NCBI GenBank assembly: GCA_945903555.1
Contig: CAMDOJ010000039.1
Coordinates: forward strand, 1 to 12,098
Direction of reading: 5' to 3'
Source: Chthoniobacter flavus
Lineage (GTDB): Bacteria > Verrucomicrobiota > Verrucomicrobiia > Chthoniobacterales > Terrimicrobiaceae
Length of the DNA stretch: 12,098 bases
A program made the translations under genes and the position numbers. Shown piece after piece: positions 1-6,179 of this stretch (position 1 is its first letter; each line of letters opens with the position of its first letter). The notes beneath the pieces were generated by a model. The model was not told the origin of the DNA and made no database searches. It saw nothing but the letters and a program-made list of their open reading frames with translations.

Positions 1-1
1 T

Positions 2-373
2 GGGTTGTCACAGGCAGACATCACGGGCGGTACTATTGCAACTGTGATCGATAGAGTAAATTTCCCAGCAACAAGTATATTAACTGCTTTAACTGCCACC
101 ACTATTTCAGCTAATTTGCAAACGGCAATTGAAGAACTGGCAACGATGCGTGCGCAGAATGGCTCTGAGTCAAGCCGTGTAGGTTTCGCTCAGGATTACC
201 TTAATATCAACGCGCTGAATCTCGAGGCTGCAAATAGTCGCATTATTGATGTGGATGTTGCTTCTGAGAGCAGCCAACTTGCCCGCTTCCAAATCCTCCA
301 GCAGGCTGGTACAGCGATGCTTGCCCAAGCCAACACGAGCCAGCAGTCGCTTGTTAAGTTGCTGCAAGGTTAA
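2..373 (+). CDS. Flagellin, C-terminal part (5' end outside window)
   Basis: This is the structural subunit of the flagellar filament, exported through the flagellar type III apparatus. Only about 123 C-terminal residues are visible; the frame stays open to the left edge, so the TTG at 5 is not a real start. The last 70 or so residues have the classic flagellin C-terminal D1/D0 pattern: an AQNGSESSRVGF-like helix, then the near-invariant NLEAANSRIIDVDVA segment, then a Q/A/S-rich helix ending in SLVKLLQG. In known flagellins this helix packs into the D0 core and carries the export and polymerisation surface. The stop is followed after 27 nt by a strong intrinsic terminator, so the transcription unit ends here. 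The variable central domain and N-terminus are off the window, so size and type cannot be given. The family assignment is firm. Confidence 0.93.
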   Translation, partial: GLSQADITGGTIATVIDRVNFPATSILTALTATTISANLQTAIEELATMRAQNGSESSRVGFAQDYLNINALNLEAANSRIIDVDVASESSQLARFQILQQAGTAMLAQANTSQQSLVKLLQG

Positions 374-400
374 AGTTCAAAATATTATTCATACTCAACC

Positions 401-433
401 AAAGAGGCCCATCGAAAGATGGGCCTTTTTTTT
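401..433 (+). terminator. Intrinsic terminator of the flagellin transcription unit
   Basis: A perfect 9-bp stem (AGGCCCATC at 405-413 pairing with GATGGGCCT at 418-426) is closed by a GAAA tetraloop. It is followed by an unbroken run of eight T (426-433, the first T being part of the stem). A short A tract at 401-403 could pair with the T run and extend the stem. It lies 27 nt after the flagellin stop codon. This separates flagellin transcription from the next gene. Confidence 0.93.
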
Positions 434-569
434 GGGGGATTGAAATGATGCGTTTTTTTTGACGGGGTTGAGAGTCATAGTAGGAAATGATTGCTTGTTT
501 CGTCTAAAAAATCTTTGCCTAAATCGAGATTTTACGTTCGCCCGCTCATCTTGTGGTGTCTTATGAAGC

Positions 570-585
570 TGGCACACCATTTGCT
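570..585 (+). promoter_or_regulatory. Sigma-54-type (RpoN) -24/-12 promoter
   Basis: The sequence TGGCACACCATTTGCT matches the RpoN consensus TGGCAC-N5-TTGCW at every conserved position. GG is at 571-572 and GC at 583-584, with exactly 10 nt between them as the consensus requires. Transcription from such a site normally begins about 12 nt after the GC, near 595-597, which is only a few nt before the ATG at 599. It stands upstream of an apparent flagellar chaperone gene and behind a terminator. Sigma-54 control of flagellar genes is well known in several phyla. Function here is inferred from the match and context; neither an enhancer-binding protein gene nor a clear enhancer site is in view. 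Confidence 0.62.
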
Positions 586-598
586 AGTATATTTGTAG

Positions 599-1021
599 AT
601 GAATACCCTTTCTGCTCTTGAGCGCTATAATTCCCTCTGTGACGAGCTTGATTTTTTTATGCATGAGGAAAATGCGAGTCTTCGATCCAGTTCTTCGGAA
701 GAAGTTGCCCATATTGATCGCAAAAAACAAATTGTCGCTAAGCTTCACGAGGCCCTTCAGGGATTGCGTGTGTCTGGGCCGGTAAAAAGTGCCGAGCACG
801 CAGCATCCTGCGAAATCCGCAAGCGTGTTTTAGCCAAGATCCTCAAACTCCTTCTTCTCAGCCGCGAGAGTGAGCAGCTCCTTTTAAAAAACTCCCATCG
901 CACCGTGGCCAAGTTTGAGTCAACTGTGCCATCACCGGCGAAGCTCATCAAAACCTATAAATCCCACAGGTCAACTACACCAGCCGCAACGCAGGCTGAA
1001 GGGTCTTGGGTGGTTTGGTAA
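599..1021 (+). CDS. FlgN/FliT-like helical flagellar chaperone (putative)
   Basis: A 140-residue protein with no signal peptide or membrane segment. The first 60 residues form a heptad-like helix rich in L, E and K (ALERYNSLCDELDFFMHEEN, then HIDRKKQIVAKLHEAL). A second leucine-rich helix follows at about 90-125 (LAKILKLLLLSRESEQLLLK), and the tail is basic, Ser/Thr-rich and ends in WVVW. FlgN-family chaperones, which escort hook-associated proteins to the export gate, have this size and layout, with an E-rich first helix followed by a basic 'KK' turn. Flagellin lies upstream and an FlhF-like gene downstream, and a sigma-54-type promoter sits directly before it. Sequence identity to FlgN is not obvious by eye, so the name rests on architecture and neighbours. 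It could also be an unrelated small coiled-coil protein. No ribosome binding site is visible; the ATG at 599 is kept because the first helix would otherwise be cut. Confidence 0.5.
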   Translation: MNTLSALERYNSLCDELDFFMHEENASLRSSSSEEVAHIDRKKQIVAKLHEALQGLRVSGPVKSAEHAASCEIRKRVLAKILKLLLLSRESEQLLLKNSHRTVAKFESTVPSPAKLIKTYKSHRSTTPAATQAEGSWVVW

Positions 1022-1029
1022 ATCGGTTC

Positions 1030-1209
1030 GACAGAATTACAGAATTAACAAAATAATAGGGGAGTCCTGTAGGTGGTGTCAGTTGTTAGGCTGACAAAAA
1101 TGGTCTCGGTTTTTTGTCGTGTCTGAGAGCCGTGATCATACTTCCTTAAAATATTTGGGATCATTTTTAAAATTCTGTAAATTCTGTCTAAATATCTTTT
1201 TTCTGGTCT
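1030..1209 (+). repeat. Intergenic inverted-arm repeat element, copy 1
   Basis: The left arm at 1030-1047 is GACAGAATTACAGAATTA. The right arm at 1171-1188 is AATTCTGTAAATTCTGTC, its near-perfect reverse complement apart from one extra base. The right arm continues into TAAATATC and ends in CTGGTCT at 1203-1209. An AACAAAATAAT tract at 1047-1057 directly follows the left arm. The same parts in the same order recur at 3007-3181, so this is one of two diverged copies. The interior has only a weak 6-bp hairpin (TGTCAG/CTGACA, 1077-1096) and no open reading frame. It fills nearly the whole gap between the FlgN-like and FlhF-like genes, starting 9 nt after the stop codon. It may be a miniature non-autonomous element or a REP-type sequence. 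Confidence 0.72.
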
Positions 1210-1222
1210 AATACGCTGACTC

Positions 1223-2359
1223 ATGGCTCAAAAAAACGTCTCCATTACTCCAGGCCAGAAATACAAATTCATCGTCAAGTCGGCGGAGGAGGCAGCAACA
1301 ATCATTCGAGAAAAGCTCGGTGAAAGGGCGCAGGTGATTTCCGTTAGACAAGTCGAGGGTGAGGGGTTAGCGAAATTTCTGAGTTCACCGAAGCTCGAGA
1401 TCATTGCTCAAATTCCTGTGGAGGAACCAACCCCAGCGCCTGTGGCTACGCAGGCTTCCTCGCTTCCCGAGGCGGATGATGAGCCAGTGTCTGATAGTCC
1501 TCAGCGCCGCCGAGTTCCACGCCCTCGCAAGACAAGGGTTGCCATGTCGGAGGGCGCACGTGAGGAAAGCGACATGGTGCCCGAGTCGCTTGTTCGAGCG
1601 ATGTTTAATAATTTGCCGACGGGGCGTCTATGGACACTGCTATCCAAGGCGGGGATTCCCTCGGAATTTCTTGCCCAGTTTGAGGAGCATCCGGAATCCC
1701 GTAAACTCAAGGATCAGCCTCTCCAGACGGCGATATCCCAGTTTGCGATGCTCATGCGGGATCGGGCGCCGAGCCGTAGCTTGGCTCTTTCGAGTCGGGT
1801 TGCGTTTATTGGATCGCCCGGAGCGGGGGTGACGACGGCTCTCTGTAAGCAGATCGCTTCCGATGTCTTTCTTCGCGGACGCAGTGCTTGTGTGATGAAG
1901 CTCGAGGCCGATGAGCCGAACTCCGCTGAGGGGTTGTCGATGTTCTGCGAAGCGCTTGGTGTGGCGCTCTTGCGTGAGCCTTCCGAGCTTCGCAAGGTGC
2001 CCGAAGAGACCAATGTTTACTTCGATGTTCCGGGCATGATTCTGAATGTCAAAAATATCCGTTATTTGCAAAAGACCCTTGATGAGTTGGGGGTGGAATC
2101 CCGTGTGCTGGTCGTGAATGCGGCCTATGAAAGGGCGATCATTCAAGAGGCCTACACGCGCGCAACGGCGCTTGGAGCCACCCACGTGGTCTTCACGCAT
2201 GTCGATGAGCTTCCGCGTTGCGGCAAACTCTGGGAGTTTGTGCTTGATGACGGTCTTGTTCCTCTCTTCGCCAGCACGGGACAGAATATTGCGGGGGACT
2301 ACGATCGCCATGTGATCGATCTTCTCGTTCGGCGAACGCTCTCGGCCGGCGACGAGTAA
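1223..2359 (+). CDS. flhF: FlhF-like flagellar SRP-type GTPase with degenerate nucleotide-binding motifs
   Basis: FlhF is a signal-recognition-particle-type GTPase that sets the position and number of flagella. Three parts are visible in this 378-residue protein. Residues 13-65 form an FlhF-type N-terminal domain (YKFIVKSAEEAATIIREKLG, then VISVRQVE). Residues 66-130 are a Pro/Glu/Arg-rich linker. The NG-type domain begins near 135, with VAFIGSPGAGVTT at 193-205, VYFDVPG at 265-271, VFTHVDE at 323-329 and STGQN at 351-355. These align with the FlhF P-loop GPTGVGKTT, DTAGR, TKLDE and TGQ motifs. However, the P-loop lysine is Val203, the DTAG threonine and alanine are Val and Pro, and the TKxD lysine is His326. 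GTP binding is therefore doubtful. The neighbouring flagellin and FlgN-like genes support a flagellar role. No Shine-Dalgarno is seen; the ATG fits the start of the N domain. Confidence 0.78.
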   Translation: MAQKNVSITPGQKYKFIVKSAEEAATIIREKLGERAQVISVRQVEGEGLAKFLSSPKLEIIAQIPVEEPTPAPVATQASSLPEADDEPVSDSPQRRRVPRPRKTRVAMSEGAREESDMVPESLVRAMFNNLPTGRLWTLLSKAGIPSEFLAQFEEHPESRKLKDQPLQTAISQFAMLMRDRAPSRSLALSSRVAFIGSPGAGVTTALCKQIASDVFLRGRSACVMKLEADEPNSAEGLSMFCEALGVALLREPSELRKVPEETNVYFDVPGMILNVKNIRYLQKTLDELGVESRVLVVNAAYERAIIQEAYTRATALGATHVVFTHVDELPRCGKLWEFVLDDGLVPLFASTGQNIAGDYDRHVIDLLVRRTLSAGDE

Positions 2360-2425
2360 AAAATCTCGCCATCAGCGTGGCGGATCATTTGACATTCCCT
2401 GGCTCGCCCCCCATCGTTCGTCGCC

Positions 2426-2977
2426 ATGGAAAAAATGGATTTCAAAGCGGAGGCGAGCGCCGGTGGTGAATCACTCGCTGCGAAGTTATGCGCGGCATGT
2501 GGGATGTGTTGCAATGGGGTTCTTTTTTATGGAACCCGTCTACAGCCTGAGGATTCCATTCGCTCACTTACGGCCCTTGGTATGAAGCTGAAGCGGAAGG
2601 ATGGGGAGATGCAATTTCTGCAACCATGTCCTGCTTATAAGGATTCCTGTTGCTCGATTTATGAGAAGCGTCCGCAACGTTGCCGTACTTTTTCTTGTAA
2701 GCAACTCCAGTCACTCAATGCCAGTGAATCTACCGAGGAGGCCGCCTTTGCTAAGATCTCAGAGGCAAAAACCCTAACAGACCGCGTACGTGATTTATTC
2801 GCGCAACTCGGCGACACCCGCGAGAATAAAGCCTTTGCTCGCCGATACGCCGCCCTTTTCACCCCGCCCCTCGATCCCTCGCCGGAGTCCGAGCAACTTC
2901 GGCAGGAACTTCAAGTTGCGATGAGGGAATTGGAAACCATGTTGACATCGGATTTTCGAACCGAAGCGATCGCCTAA
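2426..2977 (+). CDS. YkgJ/UPF0153-family cysteine-cluster protein
   Basis: A 183-residue soluble protein of the YkgJ family, described as putative zinc- or iron-chelating proteins of unknown role. The hallmark cysteines are all present: LCAACGMCCNG (Cys22, 25, 28, 29), PCPAY (Cys68), SCCSIYEKRPQRCRTFSC (Cys75, 76, 86, 91). The spacing CxxCxxCC...C...CC...RPxxCRxFxC is typical of the family. The C-terminal half (about 100-180) is charged and probably helical, without cysteines. It is 66 nt downstream of the flhF-like stop and convergent with bioA, and could be the last gene of a short unit with flhF. A TTGACA lies at 2389-2394, but no convincing -10 follows at the right spacing. The ATG at 2426 is the first good start; Met4 is an alternative. 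Family assignment is firm; the biochemical role is unknown. Confidence 0.88.
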   Translation: MEKMDFKAEASAGGESLAAKLCAACGMCCNGVLFYGTRLQPEDSIRSLTALGMKLKRKDGEMQFLQPCPAYKDSCCSIYEKRPQRCRTFSCKQLQSLNASESTEEAAFAKISEAKTLTDRVRDLFAQLGDTRENKAFARRYAALFTPPLDPSPESEQLRQELQVAMRELETMLTSDFRTEAIA

Positions 2978-3006
2978 AACCGAAAAAGACGTTCGAGGAA
3001 GTTTTT

Positions 3007-3181
3007 GACAGAATTAACAGAATTGACAGATTTTAGTAAAAACAAAATAATGTAATGCAAGTATTTATGTGTTTTTTATTTAAAAAGCGCTCGCTGTTTT
3101 GTGTGATCGGCTAAGCCCATAATTCCCTCCTAAGAAAAATTCTCCGATTCTGTAATTCGGTCTAAAATCCGATTCCGGTCT
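3007..3181 (+). repeat. Intergenic inverted-arm repeat element, copy 2
   Basis: The left arm is a short tandem array of a 9-mer at 3008-3034: ACAGAATTA, ACAGAATTG, ACAGATTTT. It is followed by AACAAAATAAT at 3041-3051, identical to the tract in copy 1. The right arm at 3146-3169 reads GATTCTGTAATTCGGTCTAA and then AATC. It is an imperfect reverse complement of the left arm and collinear with the right arm of copy 1, ending in CCGGTCT at 3175-3181 (copy 1: CTGGTCT). The interior is AT-rich with no reading frame and is barely conserved with copy 1. The element lies between the convergent ykgJ-like and bioA genes and ends 5 nt before the bioA stop codon. No clear target-site duplication is seen. 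It may be a degenerate miniature element or a bidirectional transcription-end structure. Confidence 0.72.
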
Positions 3182-3186
3182 CCTGA

Positions 3187-4485
3187 TCACGTGAGTGTTT
3201 CGGTGATGGCGACATGGAGGGCTTGAAGGCCCGCATCGATTTGTGCCGTTGTTGTGCATAGAGGCGGCATGAAGACCAGCGTGTCCAAGATCGGGCGGGT
3301 GAGGAGTCCATGTCGGCGTGCCGTCATACAGATCTTGGCACCAGTTCGTTGTTGCCAAGGGAAGGGGGTGCCATCGGGTTGCCGGACCTCGATGCCGGCA
3401 ATGAATCCACACTGGCGGACTTCGTGAACACAGGGGTGAGAAGCGAAGCGGGCGAGTTGATCGCGGAGGTGGGAGATTTTGGGTTGGAGATTTTCTAATA
3501 TCTTTTCATCGCGGAAGACATTCAGGCTCGCCAGCGCGGCTGAGCATCCGAGCGGGTTTCCTGAGTAACTGTGGCCGTAGTAGAAAGTCTTTTGATCTTC
3601 GAAAGGGCCGCCGAACGCGGAGAAAACCCTTTCTGTGGTGAGTGTCGCGGCGAGCGGGAGGTAGCCGCCGGTGAGTCCCTTGGCGAGACATAGAAAGTCC
3701 GGTATGACATCTTCTTGCTCGCATGCAAACAGGGTTCCCGTTCGACCGAAGCCAGTCATCACCTCATCCAAAATCAAAAAAACATCCGCATCGTTGCAGC
3801 GTTTTCTTAGATCCCTCAGAAGCCCACGCGGCCAGATATGCAAGCCAGCAGCTCCCTGAATGAGCGGTTCGATGATCGCCGCGGCAACGTCGCCTTTTTT
3901 TAGAAGGTCGCTGAGTGGCGTGAGGTCGCTGATGTGCGTGACGGGAAATTGGTGTCCGGCGATGCGTTTTTGGAATGTGCCGATTCCGCCGAGGTTCGCG
4001 GCACCTAGCGTGTCGCCGTGGTAGGCGTTGTCAAAGGCGATGAAGCGCGAGCGGTGGGGGGCTCCGGATTGCTGGTGGAATTGGATGGCCATTTTCATGG
4101 CCGCCTCGACGGCGGTCGATCCGTCGTCGCTGAAAAAAACGCGGGAGAGGGTTTGTGGCGGGAAGAGCGAGGTTAAGCGAGCTGCGAGTTCGATGGCGGG
4201 GGGATTTGTGCTGCCAAGGAAGGAGACATGGGCCACGCGGTCGAGTTGGTCGCGAAGGGCTCGGTTGATGGTCGGGTGGGCGTGCCCGTGGATATTTGTC
4301 CAGATCGAAGAGTTGCCATCTAGGTAGCGGCGGCCATGGCTATCCTCGAGCATAGCGCCTTCCCCGCGAACGAGGACAAGGGGTTCGTGGTCCGCTGAGC
4401 CCCATTGCTGATTCGGGGTGAACGGATGCCAGACATGACTTTTATCCAATCGGCCGAGTTCCTCCGTGTTCCAAACATCTCGCAT
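3187..4485 (-). CDS. bioA: Adenosylmethionine-8-amino-7-oxononanoate aminotransferase (DAPA synthase)
   Basis: BioA makes 7,8-diaminopelargonate from 7-keto-8-aminopelargonate with S-adenosylmethionine as amino donor, the penultimate step before dethiobiotin in biotin synthesis. It is a cytosolic PLP-dependent class III (subgroup II) aminotransferase. The 432 residues match the usual size. Visible landmarks are HVWHPFTPNQQW at 17-28 (BioA-type N-terminus), DDGSTAVEAA at 120-129 (phosphate-binding), AYHGDT at 154-159, LILDEV with Asp240 (contacts the PLP ring nitrogen), and CLAKGLTGG with Lys269 as Schiff-base lysine. The frame stays open upstream to an ATG at 4629, but that extension would run through the start of the divergent CPBP gene and has no family similarity; the ATG at 4485 begins just before the conserved segment. 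No bioB, bioD or bioF is nearby, so the rest of the pathway must be elsewhere. SAM-type donor use is inferred from family resemblance. Confidence 0.93.
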   Translation of the reverse strand: MRDVWNTEELGRLDKSHVWHPFTPNQQWGSADHEPLVLVRGEGAMLEDSHGRRYLDGNSSIWTNIHGHAHPTINRALRDQLDRVAHVSFLGSTNPPAIELAARLTSLFPPQTLSRVFFSDDGSTAVEAAMKMAIQFHQQSGAPHRSRFIAFDNAYHGDTLGAANLGGIGTFQKRIAGHQFPVTHISDLTPLSDLLKKGDVAAAIIEPLIQGAAGLHIWPRGLLRDLRKRCNDADVFLILDEVMTGFGRTGTLFACEQEDVIPDFLCLAKGLTGGYLPLAATLTTERVFSAFGGPFEDQKTFYYGHSYSGNPLGCSAALASLNVFRDEKILENLQPKISHLRDQLARFASHPCVHEVRQCGFIAGIEVRQPDGTPFPWQQRTGAKICMTARRHGLLTRPILDTLVFMPPLCTTTAQIDAGLQALHVAITETLT

Positions 4486-4517
4486 AGCGAATGGGTTTAT
4501 AGCATAGAAACAGGGGA

Positions 4518-5459
4518 GTGAATTCGAATTCCAACCATTTTCAAAATCTTCTCCGTCTGTTCGGTTATGTGGGGGTGGTTCTTTTGGCGGCTTGCATTGT
4601 GTCGCCGCCTCTTTATTGGGCGGGATCATGGCTCTCGGAGTCGGGCATTTTGCCGTTGGTCAAAGGGTTTCCGTTTCACCGTTATTTCAGTCGTAGCGTT
4701 CAGGTAAGTGCACTGATCCTTATATGGCCGGCCTTTTGCTGGATCGGAATCCGCCACCTTCGTGAGCTGGGGATTGCTCCAAACTCGCGCTGGAGGAGCG
4801 ATCTGCTTGCTGGGTTCTTAATGGCGCTTTTGCCCATTGTTTTGATGGGAATGGTCTATGTACAACAAGGGGTTTGGGTGTTGGTCGATCCGGTGAATGC
4901 GACTCGATTCTTCACGATTGCCGCTTCTGCGGTCGCTGTATCCTTGCTGGAGGAGTTTTTTTTCCGTGGGGTGATACTGGGTTTGTGCCTTATGGCAATG
5001 GGGCGCTGGTCGGCCCTTCTCGTTTCGGCCCTTATTTTTAGCGTGGTTCATTTTGTCAAAACCTCGAAGTTCGTGCGTGGCGATCCGGTCACATGGACGA
5101 GCGGCTTCGAGCAGATCCCAATGGCGTTCTCGAGTGCGCCCCCATGGCCGTTGCTGGGCTGGGGATTTTTGTCTCTCTTGGTGGCTGGTTTGATTTTAGG
5201 AGTGGCCACCTCTCGAACACGCTCGCTGTTTTTGTCCATCGGACTCCATGCGGGTTGGATATTTGGTCAGAAGGGACTCGAGCTCTTGGCCAAGTTCAGC
5301 CCCAAGCCTGCCGATGCGATGCTTCCATGGGCCGGACCGAACGTCGTGAGCGGAGCCGTGCCGACGGGCTTGGTTCCGGTGGCTGTTTTATTGCTGACTT
5401 GGATCTTCGTTTTATTGCGACTCCGGCATGTTGAAAAAAAAGATCACCGAAGCGTTTGA
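4518..5459 (+). CDS. CPBP-family intramembrane metalloprotease (CAAX/Abi type)
   Basis: A 313-residue polytopic inner-membrane protein. Hydrophobic stretches are seen near 12-31, 61-79, 95-115, 131-144, 151-180, 211-230, 238-256 and 281-301. The three CPBP catalytic motifs are intact: EEFFFR (Glu145, Glu146, Arg150), FSVVH (Phe174 to His178) and GLH (His244). The family includes Rce1-like prenyl-protein proteases and bacteriocin-immunity proteins; the bacterial substrate usually cannot be predicted, and it cannot be here. A hydrophilic loop of about 30 residues (181-209) follows motif 2. The start is a GTG at 4518; a GGGGA at 4513-4517 abuts it too closely to be a normal ribosome binding site. 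The start lies 32 nt from the divergent bioA start, so any promoters overlap. Its 3' end overlaps the comF-like gene by 32 nt, suggesting translational coupling. Confidence 0.88.
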   Translation: MNSNSNHFQNLLRLFGYVGVVLLAACIVSPPLYWAGSWLSESGILPLVKGFPFHRYFSRSVQVSALILIWPAFCWIGIRHLRELGIAPNSRWRSDLLAGFLMALLPIVLMGMVYVQQGVWVLVDPVNATRFFTIAASAVAVSLLEEFFFRGVILGLCLMAMGRWSALLVSALIFSVVHFVKTSKFVRGDPVTWTSGFEQIPMAFSSAPPWPLLGWGFLSLLVAGLILGVATSRTRSLFLSIGLHAGWIFGQKGLELLAKFSPKPADAMLPWAGPNVVSGAVPTGLVPVAVLLLTWIFVLLRLRHVEKKDHRSV

Positions 5460-6153
5460 GCCACTAGCAACCCTTTTTTTCCCTCCTCATTGTGCGTACT
5501 GCAAGTCGCGTTTGGAGGCGGGGATGGATTTTTGCACAGATTGCGAGGCGCTCATCGAGCGGATCAAGGCTCCGCGCTGCGAGTCCTGCTCCCAGCCGTA
5601 TGATTGTGCCACGGGGGAATTCACCTGTCCGAATTGTCGAGGCGAGGCGTTTTACTTCGAGTGCGCGGTCGCCGTCGTTCGAAGCCGCTCGGTCATCCGT
5701 GACCTCATCCATCGAATCAAATACGGTAAGGAAATCTGGCTTGCTCGGGTGTTGGCCAAAATTGCCGCCGAGGGGTTCGACGATCCACGTTTGGTGGACG
5801 AGGACTTTGATGCCATTGTGCCGGTTCCATTGCATTCCAAGCGTCTGCGAGAAAGGGAATACAATCAGGCCGAGGTCATCGCGGAAAATCTCTCCCGCAT
5901 AGTGGGAATACCCGTTCTGGGTGCCCTTGCGCGCTGTCGATATACGACAACTCAAACAGCTCTTGATCGCAGGAATCGAAGGCAAAACTTGCGGAATGCG
6001 TTTTCAGTGGTCAAGAATGCCAACGTAACAAATAAAAACCTTCTGCTAGTGGATGACGTGCTCACGACAGGATCGACACTTGATGCCTGTGCAGCCGTTC
6101 TTCTCGAGCGGGGGGCCTCCAGTGTGCGGGCGCTCACCGTGGCCCGCGGATAA
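5428..6153 (+). CDS. ComF-family phosphoribosyltransferase-like protein
   Basis: A 241-residue cytosolic protein of the ComF/GntX family. The N-terminal part is a double zinc-ribbon with four CxxC pairs: Cys22/25, Cys36/39, Cys51/54 and Cys67/70. The C-terminal half is a type I phosphoribosyltransferase fold, with IVPVPLHSKRLREREYNQAE (about 130-149) and the PRPP-binding loop VDDVLTTGST at 208-217. ComF proteins are needed for DNA uptake in naturally competent bacteria, but homologues occur widely in bacteria where competence is not known and their substrate is unresolved. Full length, no defects. It starts inside the 3' end of the CPBP gene and is 26 nt before accD, so it probably belongs to the same transcript. 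Naming it a competence gene would go beyond the evidence, as no other com gene is in the window. Confidence 0.9.
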   Translation: MLKKKITEAFEPLATLFFPPHCAYCKSRLEAGMDFCTDCEALIERIKAPRCESCSQPYDCATGEFTCPNCRGEAFYFECAVAVVRSRSVIRDLIHRIKYGKEIWLARVLAKIAAEGFDDPRLVDEDFDAIVPVPLHSKRLREREYNQAEVIAENLSRIVGIPVLGALARCRYTTTQTALDRRNRRQNLRNAFSVVKNANVTNKNLLLVDDVLTTGSTLDACAAVLLERGASSVRALTVARG

Positions 6154-6179
6154 GCAAAATAACCAAATTATAAAAAACC

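Noticed and set aside
459..487. TTGACG after the flagellin terminator as a sigma-70 promoter
   Set aside because: No acceptable -10 lies at 16-18 nt spacing; the sigma-54-type site at 570-585 is far better.
499..520. Possible third, degenerate right arm of the repeat element (TTCGTCTAAAAAATCTTTGC)
   Set aside because: It resembles the GTCTAAA-ATCTTT part of the right arm, but no left arm is found at the expected distance and the match is short and AT-rich. A genome-wide profile could revive it.
1030..1209. Integron attC site or CRISPR-like array
   Set aside because: There is no integrase and no GTTRRRY-type core pair, and the repeat units are 9 bp tandem copies with no spacers of regular size.
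1640..2311. Long minus-strand open frame opposite the flhF-like gene (223 codons)
   Set aside because: No recognisable motif; it is the antisense shadow of a gene with clear family similarity.
2389..2417. TTGACA upstream of the ykgJ-like gene as a sigma-70 promoter
   Set aside because: The -35 is perfect, but the hexamer at 17-nt spacing (CATCGT) matches the -10 at only three positions.
3081..3102. Small hairpin AGCG/CGCT beside T and A tracts inside repeat copy 2, as a bidirectional terminator for ykgJ and bioA
   Set aside because: The loop would be only 2 nt with a 4-bp stem, which is not a credible intrinsic terminator.
4486..4629. Upstream in-frame extension of bioA to an ATG at 4629 (48 extra residues)
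   Set aside because: It would overlap the divergent CPBP gene by over 100 nt, its residues are low-complexity and unlike BioA, and the conserved protein begins right after the ATG at 4485.
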